In this document: piece after piece, positions 46,701 to 60,762 of the stretch
Numbering within the stretch: position 1 is the first letter of the stretch
Layout: each line of letters begins with the position of its first letter
Assembly (NCBI RefSeq): GCF_020379485.1
Contig: NC_063448.1
Coordinates: forward strand, 14,593,726-14,657,725
Source: Brassica napus
Taxonomy: Eukaryota > Streptophyta > Magnoliopsida > Brassicales > Brassicaceae
DNA: 64,000 bases
Direction of reading: 5' to 3'
Made by a program: the position numbers and the translations under genes
Notes under the pieces: generated by a model
The model's database searches: none
Seen by the model: the letters and a program-made list of their open reading frames with translations, nothing else
What the model was told of the DNA's origin: nothing

Positions 46701-48986
46701 GTTGACGTCAGATAAAAGGACAGAAGAGCTTTTGCCAGGTGGGAATCATGGTTATCAGGACATTTGTGTTTGATTATGAGTCGGATGTTGATCTCTTTTC
46801 GTTCTTATTAGAAACATCCTGTCAACTGTTTCTTGGGTTTTCGAACTGTGATCTATGTTGGACTTGTATTTATAAATAATGGCTTAGCTGAAGTCTGAGA
46901 TGACTTAGGTAGTGCCAGAAGTCCAAGACTTCTTTTGGTTCAGGGTAGCATAATCTATGTATTCTCATGTCCATAGTGTGCTGTACCTCATGACATAATC
47001 TGTATAATGGTGGATAAAACACTAGATTTTTATTGATGCAAGGGTTTCTGTTTCTTAATCTTTTTGTAGAGAAAGTGATCCAAGCTATTGATCCCCAACA
47101 AGTTGAAATCATACAGAGGTATGGACTTACACCATAAAATAGTTTTCATCCTATTGACTTTTTCTTAAAACTTATTAGTAACTACTAAAGGAACGGTCTA
47201 GCAGAGTTTTTTTTTTGTAGCAAAGTTGAGAACTTTTTGAAACTTTCTTCACATCGAATTTTTTTATGTATGGGCCAGGTACCTCCAATGGTTGATTGAA
47301 GATAGAGACTATAACGACCCGCAGCTGCATACATCATATGCTCTCTCACTTGCCAAGTCAGCACTTGAGTGTGTTGAAGTTCAAAATGGTAACCAAGAAA
47401 CTGATGCTGGAAGCAGAGAGGCCCATGATTGCAATGTAGGAAGTATTTCTCTGTTTGAAAGTGATGTGCGGGAAAGATTGCAGACCTTTTTGCAATCCTC
47501 AGATCTATATAACCCTGAAGAATTATTGAATTTGATTGAAGGATCAGAACTGTGGTTGGAAAAGGTTTGTGGGTCAAGTTTGTTTCTTTCGTTTTATGTG
47601 TGTAAAGCAGTGGCACCAATGATTATTCAATAAATATTTTTACTATCGAAACAACTGATAACTTGTTGTTTTATCCTCTGATATATGTGTGAAACTCTTT
47701 TGGCAGGCTATCCTTTACCGAAGGATAGGACAGGAGACAGTGGTCCTTCAAATTCTTGCTCTGTAAGATTAATAACGAAGTTGAACTGTTGATGGTTGTT
47801 AATCAAAGTTTTGAGACCTTATACAGTGTATGGTGATTTTGAGTATTTGACTACTGACAAGATCTTTTGTCGTGGGCATCAGGAAGCTTGAGGATTGTGC
47901 AGCTGCAGAGCAGTATTGTGTAGAGATTGGAAGACCAGATGCATTCATGCAGTAGGTTCTTTTTCATCATTTAATCTAAGCTTTATTGTGTGAATCCCAT
48001 CACTCCAGTTCCTCTTTTCCTTGTTAAAATCCCCTATAACAGAAAGTTGTGTTAGGTTACTTGATATGTACCTGGATCCTCAAAATGGTAAAGAGCCTAT
48101 GTTCAAAGCTGCTGTTCGTCTTCTCCACAACCATGGGGAATCACTTGATCCCTTGCAAGTTTTAGAAGTAAGAAATCTCAGTCCATATTTTTAATGAAGC
48201 TGATATTGCTTCTTATTGCATTTGTTAGTTCTTCAACACTTGTTTGATAGTGCTGATATCATGTTTTTTTCTTCCAGAAACTGTCTCCTGACATGCCCTT
48301 AAAACTGGCGTCAGATACAATTTTAAGAATGCTGAGGGCTCGGGTTCATCATCATCGTCAAGGCCAAGTAAATAATTCACAAATCCCTTTTTAAAATAAC
48401 CATGTAATATGTGTCTGCTACTGTTCTGAATGCCCTTTTGTTTAGGGGAAGTAAGATTGTGTGTTCTCTTGTCAAATGTTACATTAGTAAGAGTTACATC
48501 CTAAGAAGAGTCATCAGTGAAGTAGCATTTATAAGCTTATCAATAAATTGTCACTGTGCTTTTAAGTTCTTGAATATGTTTGTGGTGTGGGTGGAGCTTG
48601 AGTGTCTGAATGTTCTTAAGTCAATTGTTACAGATTGTACACAATGTCTCTCGTGCATTGGATGTGGATTCAAGGTTGGCAAGATTAGAAGAAAGATCAC
48701 GTCACGTGCAGATAAACGATGAGAGCCTCTGTGATTCTTGCTTCGCCCGCCTGGGAACTAAGCTATTTGCTATGTACCCTGATGATACCATTGTGTGTTA
48801 CAAGGTTAGTCCGCAACTTACCTACTACATTCTCTTGCGACAAAGCAATCATGCATGCTTCCTTTTGTCTGAGGCTACTGTTCTTGTTCACAGTGTTACA
48901 GACGCCTGGGTGAATCAAAGTCAGTAACGGGCCGTGACTTCAAGCGAGATGTTCTGATAAAACCCGGTTGGTTAGTGAACCGGTAG
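43763..48986 (+). CDS. VPS3: CORVET subunit VPS3 / VPS39-family protein (At1g22860 ortholog)
   Basis: Fourteen exons give 999 aa: 43763-44872, 44935-45210, 45341-45537, 45649-45790, 46297-46572, 46666-46738, 47070-47118, 47279-47564, 47707-47762, 47883-47951, 48056-48167, 48278-48367, 48634-48804, 48894-48986. The N-terminal third is a CNH beta-propeller (IRSLCLSPHSDSQTLVYLGT, GRYVFAVAISERMLLIELQC). Helical clathrin-repeat-like segments follow (EEQIKDLLRKKRYREAISLV, SEHLRTLAFLYASKGMSAKA). The end has paired CxxC motifs, CDSCFARLG and CYKCYRRLG, a Vps39-type zinc finger. VPS3 tethers membranes in endosome-to-vacuole transport through the CORVET complex. The frame is intact. Its neighbour SCYL2 also acts in trafficking, probably by coincidence. 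Confidence 0.95.
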
Positions 48987-49518
48987 CTGAAGAAGCCCTG
49001 TTGTTTAAAAGTTGACCTCTAATCTCTCACAAACACGTAGAAGCCTGTACAGTACAGATACTAAAGAACAACATAAGGAGATATGAAGTCGATCGACATA
49101 GCTTCATGACGTTCATCTCTAGGCTTCAAAGGACTCTTCATGCAATGATTAGTAGTGTGGTAGATGTTGGAGGCCAATAGAGTAGTTCTATAGGGGCATT
49201 TTTGCCTTTGTGACAGTTAAAACGGGCAAATAATTTTATATAATACCTTGTTGTTACTTTCTTCTCAACGAAGGTCCTGTTTGGCTAATAAATGAAAATA
49301 ATAATTAAAAAAAATAAGAAGAAAATAATCTGGGACGAAAAAAAGAAAAAGGAGAAAAATCAACTCACGGGAAGAAGACGATCTTCAATTCTGCTTTCAT
49401 CTTTTATCCTCTTCGGAATACAGATTACGTTTCGCTTCGTTCATCGAATTCGCTTCTCGCCGATCACCGTTTCTCGCCGTCGTTTTAAAGGTTCGAGCGG
49501 CGGTTGATTCCGGCAAAA
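48987..49518. other. Spacer, SCYL2 promoter and 5'UTR
   Basis: The VPS3 3'UTR and the start of SCYL2 lie head to tail within about 530 bp. AT-rich to 49380, then a CT-rich leader. No other feature is visible. Confidence 0.5.
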
Positions 49519-52500
49519 ATGTCGATTAACATGAGAACGCTAACCCAAGCTCTAGCCAAAACCGCCGCGGTGATTGAGAAGACGGTCCAAACCACAGTCC
49601 AGGAGGTTACAGGTCCCAAGCCTCTTCAGGACTACGAGCTTCTCTATCAGATCGGTTCCGGTGGTCCCGGCCTCGCCTGGAAGCTCTACTCGGCCAAGGC
49701 GCGTGACTCCACGCGGCCTCAGCAGTACCCAACCGTCTGCGTCTGGGTGCTTGACAAGCGCGCCTTATCTGAGGCTCGCGCCAGAGCGGGATTGTCCAAA
49801 GCTGCGGAAGACTCGTTTCTCGATCTGATTCGCGCTGACGCGGGGAAGCTGGTGCGGTTGAGACACCCCGGTGTGGTCCACGTGGTTCAGGCGCTTGATG
49901 AGAACAAGAACGCTATGGCTATGGTTACGGAACCGTTATTCGCCTCCGTGGCTAACGCGCTTGGTGATGTTGAGAATGTGGATAACGTGCCGAAAGATCT
50001 CAAGTCCATGGTGCGTTTTTCAGCTACCAAATGACTTGGAAAATGGAAGATAGTTTTACTGATTGCTATGATTGTTGCAGGAGATGAGCTTGTTGGAGGT
50101 GAAGCATGGTCTCCTTCAAATGGCAGAGACATTGAACTTTCTTCATAATAACGCGCATCTCATACATCGTGCTGTTTCTCCTGAGGTTGGTTTCTCTAAG
50201 CTTATCCTCATACTTGCTTGAAGCTATCGTGCTGAACTTTCTTGTGGATTGAATACTTAATTGCAGAATGTTCTTATTACTTCGGCTGGTTCCTGGAAGT
50301 TTGCTGGATTTGGCTTTGCTATTTCAGAAGCACAAGCTGGGAATTTGGATAACATGCAATCATTCCACTACGCTGTGAGTACTTAAAAACTCATGATCGG
50401 TTACTAGATATGATGACTGTGTTATGATATGAATGGATCTGTGCAGGAATATGATGTTGAAGACTCGATTTTGCCACTCCAACCATCTTTAAACTATACT
50501 GCACCTGAATTGGTGCGGAGCAAAACTCCATCAGCTGGAGCTTCTTCGGATATTTTTAGTTTCGGATGCCTCGCGTATCATTTAGTTGCACGGAAACCAT
50601 TGTTTGATTGCCACAACAATGTCAAGATGGTAATTCTAATTCCCAAGCCTATTAGTTTAATCTTCAGGAAATGACGGTCTGATTAGTGTTTTTTTCTATA
50701 AAATGAAGCAGCCTCAGAACTAGTTTCCATTTTATATGTATTTTCATACTTGCCTGATATAAACTAGTAGAATATCTGACTCTTCCATCGCTGATTATTG
50801 ATAGTACGTTCCAATTTTGTTGCAGTACATGAACACATTGAACTATTTAACCAACGAAACTTTCTCATCTATACCCTCGGACTTGGTATCTGATTTGCAA
50901 CGGATGCTATCAACGAACGAGTCCTTTAGACCAACAGCATTAGATTTCACAGGTATGAATACTGAATCTTCATTGTTTCTTGTGACAAGTTTTATCTCGT
51001 TACTTGTGCACTTACATTTTGGACTTGACCTTTCACCTGCAGGATCTAATTTTTTCAGAAGCGACACTAGGTTACGTGCCCTCCGTTTCCTTGATCATAT
51101 GCTTGTATGTATATACACTTTCAATCATCGTTTCAGACAGACATCATCTAGATAGTGGGAAATATATATATATATATATAACCTTTGGGGGCATTTTTCT
51201 ATTTACCGCAGGAACGAGACAACATGCAAAAGTCTGAGTTCTTAAAAGCACTATCAGATATGTGGAAAGATTTTGATTCCCGTGTATTACGGTATAAGGT
51301 AAGTCACTTTATGACTTCTTTCCCATATTCTGTGAACAGAAAAAAGAAACGAATTTACAAGTGCGCTGCCTTGTTACAACTACTCAAACTAGGTTTTGTT
51401 ACGCAGGTGCTTCCACCTCTTTGTGCTGAACTTAGGAATTTGGTTATGCAGCCAGTGATTCTTCCTATGGTTCTAACTATCGCAGAGTCTCAGGTGCTTT
51501 TTCTAATCTGGGTATTTGGCCATCTGTCAATTAGATTTCCATGTATTTCTTTCCTCTTTGTATGAGACTTATAGTTACCACTGGTTCTAGATGATTTTTT
51601 TTTTTGTCTTGGATTGCACAAATAGAAACCGGCTATTTATCAACCTGTCATCTGTAGAAAACTTGGAAGTTGCTTTGCATTGACTTTTGGCAATCTCTAT
51701 CATGTTTTAATGAATGCTTGAAACGTTAAACTACAATTTGCAGGATAAGAATGACTTTGAGTTGACAACGCTCCCAGCTCTTGTTCCTGTTTTGAGTTCT
51801 GCTACGGGTGATACTCTGTTGTTGCTTGTAAAGCGTGCAGATCTTATAATTAACAAGGTAAATCTTTCACCCGTATATATGCAAAACTGGGATTTTAGTC
51901 TGCTAAGTTCTACTGAATTGGCAAGGTGTAAATTATTTTTGCTTATGAAATATCATTGCCACTACTTACAATTTAAAATGAATGGCAATGCCACAACCAT
52001 ACATTGTTTCTTATGCTGCCATAAACCAATACAAGACCTTCATTGTCTAAAGCTGACTCATATTCAAACCTCAATTTTCGTCTTTTCTCCAATCCTGAAA
52101 GTGCTTAAAAATGGAATCACTTTCCCTACTTATTTTCGTCTTACTTCCTCAGATTTTTTACTAGTGTGTTTTTGTTCAAATGTGTAGACTAATACAGAGC
52201 ATCTTGCATCGCATATTCTCCCTTTGCTTCTCCGAGCCTACAATGACAACGATGTCCGGATACAAGAGGAAGTTCTGAAAAGATCTACATCTCTTGCCAA
52301 ACAACTTGATGGCCAGGTGATGAATTTGTATGTTATTTGATGAGTTTCATCTGAATGGATGATGCATGCCTGTGGATTGATGGGTGGCTTACACAAGCAT
52401 TAGATATTTGGTTCTGCAACTCGGTTGCGTTGGTGAGTTTGTTCGGTTCTTCATTATTCCAATTTGTTTTTGCAGGTGGTAAGGCAAGCAATTTTGCCTC

Positions 52501-54040
52501 GTGTTCATGGCTTGGCTCTCAAAACCACAGTTGCTGCTGTACGTTAGCCTTGATTGGTTCAATCGTCGTGTCCTTTAAAATATAGAGATTAAATGAAGAG
52601 CTTGATCTGCTAACCCATATTTGATAAGAACGTCCTTGTGGTGCAGGTCAGAGTAAATGCTTTGCTCTGCTTAGCAGAGTTGGTTCAAGCGCTTGATAAA
52701 CACGCTGTTACTGAAATTTTGCAAACAATTCAGCGCTGTACTGCTGTCGATCGTTCTGCACCTACGCTTATGTGTACTCTTGCAGTCGCAAACGCAATTC
52801 TCAAGCAGGTGGGTAAAATAGCTTACTTGTGTCAGTGATCTTAACTTTCTTTTATATTCTGTGGTGGCGTATAAGATGACTTACGTGTCGCTCTTCATAA
52901 TTTTTCTCTAGTATGGAGTTGAATTCACTGCTGAACACGTGCTTCCCCTGATTATACCGCTTCTCACTGCCCAACAATTGAACGTCCAACAGTTTGCTAA
53001 ATATATGCTATTTGTGAAGGATATTCTCAGGTGTGCCTCCGAGATCTCCCGTCTTTGTTTCGAAGTCCTTATCCCCCTTACAACTGTGAACTGTTGTTTT
53101 TGTTTTTAACATCTGGTTTGTCTATCTTTTGGTCTTGAACAGGAAAATAGAGGAGAAAAGAGGAGTTACAGTCAACGATTCTGGAGTTCCAGAAGTTAAA
53201 CCAGGCTCTGTTGCAGATGGGATCCAGTTTCCAACACCAACCCAAAAAATTGAGAAGGTTGCTTCTGCAGCAAAGAACAGTCCTGCATGGGATGAAGATT
53301 GGACCCTCCCTACCAAAAGTTCTGCTTCGAGAGATCCGGCACCCGCAAACTCCCAGTTTAACAATTCAACAGTTCAGTCACAGCCATCGAACAGGACAGC
53401 AGTGCCAACAACATGCCCTCCTGTTGATATAGAGTGGCCACCAAGACAACCTTCCAATGTCACTTCTTCTCAGCCAGCCAATGATGAAGCACGGCTAAGC
53501 TCAGGAGGAACATCATCAACTCCAAGTTTTGATGAACTAGACCCTTTTGCTAATTGGCCACCACGAGCTAACAGTGCGTCCATTGCTTCTGGGGGTTTCC
53601 ACAACGGTACCGCGGCCACTCGACCCCCACCGAACAACAGTGGTTCTAGTTTGAGCAACAATATAACAGGCATGAAGCAGTTTCCAACAGCTAACAACGA
53701 CTTCTGGGCCTTTGGCAATGCCTCCGTCTCTTCTCAAGGGGGTTCAGGTATCAGTGCAGGTAACCAAGATCCTATGAACTCTTTTGGGATTCAAAATCAG
53801 AACCAAGGAATGCCGTCGTCTTTCGGAAGCAGTTCATACAGTAACCAAAAGCCGCCAGCAGACATCAGTTCCATATTCAAGTCCAGCAAAACTGAGCAAG
53901 CTGCAATGAGACTCGCACCACCACCTTCGACAGCCGTGGGAAGAGGAAGGGGAAGGGGTAGAACTGGGACATCTACGTCAAGGTCAAGTGGTTCGAAGCA
54001 GCAACAAACTGAGCAGCCGTCGCTGTTGGATCTGTTGTGA
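49519..54040 (+). CDS. SCYL2A: SCYL2 pseudokinase, clathrin-associated (At1g22870 ortholog)
   Basis: Fourteen exons give 911 aa: 49519-50010, 50081-50185, 50267-50374, 50447-50629, 50826-50952, 51043-51104, 51212-51298, 51407-51493, 51744-51857, 52188-52316, 52476-52538, 52647-52808, 52912-53030, 53143-54040. ATG 49519 ([20 protein letters not shown]) matches the family. The kinase-like domain keeps a Gly loop ([13 protein letters not shown]) but has HRAVSPENVL where active kinases have HRD and FGFA where they have DFG, so it is catalytically impaired. HEAT-like repeats follow ([37 protein letters not shown]). The long last exon is disordered, with [12 protein letters not shown] and an Arg-Gly tract near the end LLDLL, a clathrin-box-like motif. 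SCYL2 binds clathrin at the trans-Golgi network. Confidence 0.96.
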
Positions 54041-55611
54041 TGAAATCGTTGGTTGAGACAACATTGGGTTTGGTCAAAAACATTTTCAGTGAGTGAGTTG
54101 GTCATTTGTTTTGTTAATTCTCCAGGCTACATTCAACCATCTATTATTATACATCACAGCCACAGGTTCTTTCTCTGAACTCTCTAAATCTTTGCTCATT
54201 ATTGTTTCTTCAATAGTGACGCTAAATCTCGTTAGTTTTTTTTTTTAAATCGAATTTCTGTGCAGTGCAGTGGGATGTTGTAGGAGATGTTTATCGCCCC
54301 TTTTCATGTACATAATATTTTGTCTTGCATTTGATATATACATGCTCCAAAGAAAAATCGTATGTATCGTTATTCATGATAATATATCCTTCTCATTTGA
54401 TTTAAACTTTTCACATTGTTTGGTATATTATATGATAGTAATCTTCTGATGCATCAATCAACTCAACTCAATTCGTGTGGACAACATAAGTCCAAAACAA
54501 GGTTTTGTGTCCCTAATGATCAACGGATAAAAACCATCATATGTCTCTTGGAACTTTTGTTTTTGTTGAATTGTCTCTTTGAACTTTGCGTGTGTAATAA
54601 CTTTCTCACGGGTGGAGTATTTACCTGTCTAGATCGCCTATTTCCGGTCTCCTGGCCGCCCTTCACTCTCGGTTTTTGTTTATTTTTGTGATTTAACAAA
54701 TTCGAGAGTGGTTGGTCTAAGACCCTGCGCGCGAAAAGCAAGCAGTAACGAGTAAGGTTATTCAAGTATAAACATGAATGGTACGTCCTGATTAATGGAA
54801 CTATTTAGAAAGCCCAGCTTCGGCTCTTGTCTAGTTAAGGATGATATCAGAAAGACACAGAAGCAACGAATTTTATTTATGTTGTGAATTAATATTCTTC
54901 AAGATTCCAAAGAATTCCCGAATATCTGATTCTAGGTTTGATTAAATAATGGGTTGGTAAATTACGATTTGATCAACAAATTTAGAATATAATGGACTTT
55001 TTGTTTTCAGATTTACATTACATTATATTAGATTCTTCAAGAAGAAGGGAAGGGAACAAAGTCCAAGCTGGCAATCACGTTAACGTGCCGAAACCGCACA
55101 ATCACAGCTCATCAAACCTCGTGGGACCTTACCTCTTTTATTGGCTTTTTACCGCTAATAATTCCAAATCATCAATTAAGAAGATGTTGTTATTCTAGTG
55201 GGTGGCATTCTTCCCACGCAATACACACACCTTAAAGAAGAAGAATTATAACTACTATACGCTTCAGAACTATGTACCTGCTTTTTTAGGCCTCAAAAAT
55301 ATCTTCTACTTATTTTCTAATTCTTGCACATTGACTGTCTCACTCAAGATTGTGGTTATAGATTTCCAAAATAGTTGAGGATGTTAAAGATAGTAGAAAA
55401 TATATATATTGTCATCATAAATCTAGGAGATTGAGCAGGAAAAACAATACTACTTGCATTTACGAAAACAAATTAGTGGACATAAGCACAATATTTGGGA
55501 ATTACAAAAAAAAAGTTGCATTGTTTTGCGCTATCAAAGTATAGTATATTTTTACTCTCGAAAAAGAATAATAATAACAAATTAAAAACCTTACTATTAG
55601 AGTAGAGTATG
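54041..55611. other. SCYL2 3'UTR and AT-rich spacer
   Basis: No gene supported. The first 300 bases are a probable 3'UTR. The rest is AT-rich and ends in GTATG, the left target duplication of the chromovirus. Confidence 0.5.
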
Positions 55612-57241
55612 TGAAAGGACCCGACCCATTTTTTCGTAACATCAGTACGAGTCTGGCTCGACTTCCTCGATCAGACTTGGGCCGTTTTCAAATTTTTTCT
55701 TACTTAGAATTATTTCAGTGTTCGTTCTTTTTCAGACAGTCAAGTAAAGCATAATACGATTTGAATAGATAATCTGAGGTTCGAGTTAACAAGTCAGTTC
55801 GCTATAGGCTATTACATGTTAATCTCGTCCTATATCTACCCAAACCCACCATCCTTCCTTCCTGCCCTTGTCCCGCGTTCAAGCTATGTCTTTACCCTTT
55901 CGGGTCTGGTCCTGATCTGCATCCAAACAAGGAGGCATAAGCAAACAATATGCTTAGTGAGAGCAGTCATTCCGTCCCACTTAGCCAAGTAAAGCAATCG
56001 AGTCAATCAGTCAATAAACGGACATGCTTATCATCAGTCAGTTACTTAGCCGACCCAATCGTTCCAAGCCAGCGCGCCATCAGATTCAGTCAAGCCCTAG
56101 CAGGCCAATACGGCTCTAGGCGCATGATCTGATCCAGATGCGTCGATGGAAGGAACCGACTGTTCGGACCAAGTCAGAACTTAGCAGATAATTCGAATTA
56201 GACAAGCAATCAGTACATAGAACATTCCTATCAATCAGACTACGATTCAGTACGATAGGCTACGGTCACACACTCACCTTTTTCTTAGAGTCGGTTTGTT
56301 CTGTTTGATTCAGTTTCTTCTGACACCTCTTGAGCGGTTTCCGTTGGATCTTCGAACGCTCAGACAGTCGGATTCACCCCACAGACGATCGTTCTTGACT
56401 CGGACTTGATCAATCCAGCCAAATATCAAAAACTCTCTCTTAATCGGACTTTTCTCTTTCTGAGTTTCTCTCTCGTTCTTTCTTTCCGTTTCCCGTACCG
56501 AAAATGGCAAAATAAGATGAAGGAGACGATTAAAATGGGCAGTTGGGCGGTTTAGGCCCGAGAAACTGCCAAGTTAACCATTCTCGCTTATTTTACTCGC
56601 GGCTCTTAATCCGTAACCGCCACCCCGCGCTCCAAAGCGTTCCAACACGAGTTTTTTCCCTTTTCGGACTTTAGCTGTTCCCGCCAGTTTTGCTTAGACA
56701 AAACTCGAGCTAGAGCTGACTGATCCAGTCGACAACTCTAACCGCCTTGTCCAAATCATACTGATACTATTGAATCAGCTCATCTCAGCTTAGCCGACAG
56801 TCTTAACTGTCTTGTCTGATTTCAGACAATCGCTGTCTAGCCGACTAGTTCAACCGTATTGTCCGAACCCAACAACACTTTTCCGGATCCGACCATCGCT
56901 GTCCAAAAATTCCGCTTTGCCTGGATTTTCATCGAGTTACCCGAACATCCTGAGTTTCAACAAACCGAACGGCCTGTTCAATAACCCGAGCGTAAGACCG
57001 ACTGATGGAGCTTTGTTTGGCTCAAAGACAGATCCGTTCCTAGCTTTAATCGGGTACATGGTTCCGCTCTAGTCTCTACTAATCAGGCGCCGATCCAAGT
57101 TCTCCCATCCACCCACGTAAAGTCCTTCGAACTCTGATCAGCTCTTTCTAGCATCATCCAATCCATTCAGTACATTCTCATAGTTCGGCCAGTCAGTCCT
57201 CAGATCATCCTAACATCGATCTTCGGAACACGGTCGCTACA
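55612..57241 (-). repeat. 3' LTR of the chromovirus
   Basis: Pairs with 62239-63870. Starts TGAAAGGACC, ends GGTCGCTACA. Most differences between the two LTRs are transitions. Confidence 0.96.
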
Positions 57242-57256
57242 AGTTCTCCCCCACTT
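57242..57256 (-). other. Polypurine tract of the chromovirus
   Basis: AAGTGGGGGAGAACT on the minus strand lies immediately upstream of the 3' LTR, the expected plus-strand priming site. Confidence 0.75.
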
Positions 57257-57259
57257 GGC

Positions 57260-60200
57260 TCAGACTCGTCCTCGAGTCTTTCTTCCTGAATCTTCCGTGA
57301 GTTTGTCAAACCACTTTGGAAATTCAGCTTTCATTCTCGCCTCTGGCTCCCAAGTCGTTTCTTCCTCTCCATCGCAGTCCCAAACGACTTGGATCATTTT
57401 GATATTCTTTCTGCTTTCAGGTTTGGTTTTTCTTCCAATGATCCGGACTGGTCGTCCCTCTACAGTAAGGTTCTCTCTCAAGTCAGATGGTGGTTCAGGA
57501 ACCACGTTCTCTTGATTCCTTATGCATTTTCGCAGCAAAGATACATGGAACACGTTATGGAACTGAGCCATCGATGAGGGCAGCTCCAGTTTGTAGGCGA
57601 CCTTTCCAATCCTTTCCAGGATCTTGTACGGCCCCATGTATCTTGGACTCAGCTTGGCATTCTTTGAGGATCGGTCCTTGCCTTTGTAGGTGACGGTTTT
57701 GAGATATACCATGTCTCCTACTTCGAACTCAAGGTCTTTTCTGCGTTTGTCTGCATGACTCTTCTGTCTGTCCTGAGACTCTTTCATCTTCAGTTTCAAG
57801 ACTCGGATTCTTTCAGTTGTCTCTTCTACAAAATCTCGGCCAAATATGCTGCGCTCCCCCACTTGGGTCCAGCATAACGGTGTCCTACACGGACGTCCGT
57901 ACAATGCCTCGTAAGGCGACATTCCAATGCTTGCATGATAGTGTTGTTGTAAGAAAACTCAGCCAGATGCAAGTACTGATCCCATTTGTCTCCCCAATCC
58001 AGAACACAAGATCGCAGTAAGTCTTCAAGTGTTCGAATTGTCCTCTCTGACTGTCCATCCGTTTGCGGATGATATGCTGTACTCATATGGACCTTGGTCC
58101 CCATCGACTTCTGCATAGCTCTCCAGAAGGCCGAATAAAACTTGGAGTCTCGGTCTGACACTATGCTTACCGGAACTCCATGAAGTCTGACGATCTGTTC
58201 CACGTACAACTTGGCTAGCACCGCTGCATTGTCTGTTTTGTTGATAGCCAAGAAGTGTACGGACTTGGTCAATCTGTCCACTATCACCCATATAGCGTCC
58301 TTGCCGTTCCTGATTGGAAAGCCAGTCACGAAGTCCATCGTGATCTTATCCCAAGGCCATTCTGGGATGGGTAAACTCTAAAGTTGTCCACTCGGAACTT
58401 GATTTTCTGCCTTAACCATTTGGCAGATTGGGCACCCAGCTACCCATTTTGCAACATCACGCTTCAGTCCAACCCAATGATAGTATCTCTTCAAGTCTCG
58501 GTACATCTTATTGGCTCCTGGATGTATCAAAAACTTTGACTGATGTGCCTCCTTCAGGATCTCATCCCGCAATCCTTTGTCGTTAGGAACACACACTCGG
58601 TCGTTAACCAGAATCGTCCCATTGTTTGAAGTCTGATACTCCGTTTTCTCGTTCTTGGAAGCTTTGATCAGATCTTCATCATTTTCCTGTGCAAGGTGAA
58701 CTCGGGACAACAAGTCCGCCTGATCCGCTGCACCAAGACCCAACGGTTCCACTTCGTCAGTCTAGGCAACTAGTCGTAAGGTTCCAACCATGTGAACTAG
58801 TTCCTCCATGTCTTTCTCTGAAGCTGAAGCTACTCTCTTCCGGCCCAAGACATCCGCAACCAGATTTGCCTTTCCTGGATGGTAGGCAATATCCAAGTCG
58901 TAATCCGCAACCAGTTCCATCCAACGCCTCTGTCTAAGGTTCAGCTCTGGTTGAGTAAAGATATACTTCAAGCTCTTATGGTCCGTGAAGACTTGGACCT
59001 TAACACCATAGAGATAAGACCGCCATATCTTCAAGGCAAACACAACAGCAGCCATCTCTAAGTCGTGTGTTGGATTGTTCCCTTCGTGTTTCCTTAGCTG
59101 TCTAGACGCATACGCGATCACTTTGCCTTGCTGCATCAATACGCACCCAAGTCCCACTTTGGATGCATCTGTGCACACCACGTATGGCTCGTTGTCCATT
59201 GGAAGAGCCAATACTAGAGTAGTCGTCAACATCATCTTGAGTTTGCTGAAACTCACATCACAGCCTTCTGTCCACACGAACTGAACATCTTTCCCGGTCA
59301 ACTTTGTCAACGGTTGAGCCATGCTGGCAAATCCCTTAACAAACCGTCGGTAGTATCCAGCCAGTCCGAGAAAGCTCCTGATCTCTGTTGCGTTCCTTGG
59401 TCTGGGCCAGTCCGCAATGGCCTTGATCTTCTCTTGGTCCACTGACACTCCCTTGTCCAAGACCACATGACCCAAGAAACCAATTTCTCTTTGCCAAAAA
59501 CTGCATTTGCTGAGCTTGGCGAACAACTTATGTTCCCTCAGCTTATCCAAAACCATTCTCAGATGGTCCTTGTGCTCTTACTGATTCTTTGAGTAGATCA
59601 AGATGTCGTATATGAAGACTATAACGAATTCATCGAGGTAGTCTCTGAAAACGTTATTCATCATCTTCATAGAGGCTGCAGGGGCGTTGGTCAATCCGAA
59701 GGGCAAGACCACAAACTCGTAGTGGCTGTATCTCGATCTGAAGGCTGTTTTACGGACATCCTCTTCAGCAATCGGAATCTGATGGTATCCCGAAGCTAAA
59801 TCAATCTTGGAGAAACAAGTAGCACCTCGGAGTTGGTCCAATAACTCGTCAATTCTTGGAAGAGGGTACTTGTTCTTCACTGTGACTCTGTTAATCCCCC
59901 TGTAATCAATGCATAGCCTGAAGATACCATCTTTCTTCTTCACGAATAGAACCGGTGCGCCCCAAGGTGAACTGCTTGGGCGCACAAACCCTTTCTCCAT
60001 CAGTTCATCTAACTGTTTCGTAAGTTCTGCCATTTCAGCCGGAGCCATCCAGTACGAAGCTTTCGAGATTGGCTTTGTGCCCGGCTCAAGCTCAATCGTG
60101 AAAAGATCAGAACGGTCCGGTGGTAATCCTATCAAGGATTCGAACACGTCATCATACTCCTTTACAATCAGAATCCCTTCCAACTCAGCATCAGGTCCAA

Positions 60201-60636
60201 CTTCCACAGTTGTGATTGAAGCCAGATAAGCCTCACATCCTTTTTCCAGCATTCTTTCTGCTTGAAGTGCTGAAATGATCAGACTCCCATTGGTTGGTCT
60301 GACCCCTTGATAGACAAGCTTTCCATTGCCTATCTCAAACTGAACTCGGCCACGATGACAATCAAGATGTGCCTTGTATTTGCTCAGCCAATCCATTCCA
60401 AGGATCACATCGTATGATTTCACTGGGCAAACGACCAAGTCGGCTGGCATGTTCACTCCTCCGATCATCACAGAGACGTTTCGGATTTTCCCTGAAGTGT
60501 ACATGATCTGACCACCAGCTGCCCGAACCACTTTTACTTCTTCTTCTGGTTCTTTCTGAAATTCCCCAACTCCAATCATCTCGGGTTGCACAAAGCAGTG
60601 AGATGCACCAGAATCAAACAGAACATGGGTTGCCAT
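57260..60636 (-). pseudogene. Chromovirus pol remnant: protease, RT, RNase H, integrase, chromodomain
   Basis: Reading the minus strand: the protease ([11 protein letters not shown]) starts near 60620. The RT spans about 60000-59580 (PYRGINR-type [21 protein letters not shown]); its active-site pair, normally two Asp, reads FIYDIL, so the first Asp is Tyr. RNase H has [15 protein letters not shown] and [11 protein letters not shown]. Integrase has an HHCC finger (58378-58752) and the D, D and E positions (58338-58000). A chromodomain (VVWDCDGEEETTWEPEA) ends the frame. Breaks: TAA at 59578, TAG at 58762, TAG at 58378, a 1-bp frame change near 57955. The last three changes and the RT substitution each disable the protein. 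Confidence 0.9.
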
Positions 60637-60762
60637 TTTCAGCTGGTGCGCAGGAGCGCACTTCCGTTTTCCCTACTCCACCCATGACTAAGGTCCCTAC
60701 ATATTCACCCGGAACACTAAGGACCTACTCTACAAGCAAGCAATTTCACACAGAAATTTTTA
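60637..60762 (-). other. Gag-protease junction with stops and a possible intron
   Basis: The Gag frame meets GGTGAGTCATCC (a good splice donor) at the end of its coding region and then TAA at 60760. The protease frame restarts 120 bases later. AG dinucleotides (TTGTAG, GGAGTAG) are available as acceptors, but no single choice gave me an obviously correct joint, so decay is equally likely. Confidence 0.3.
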
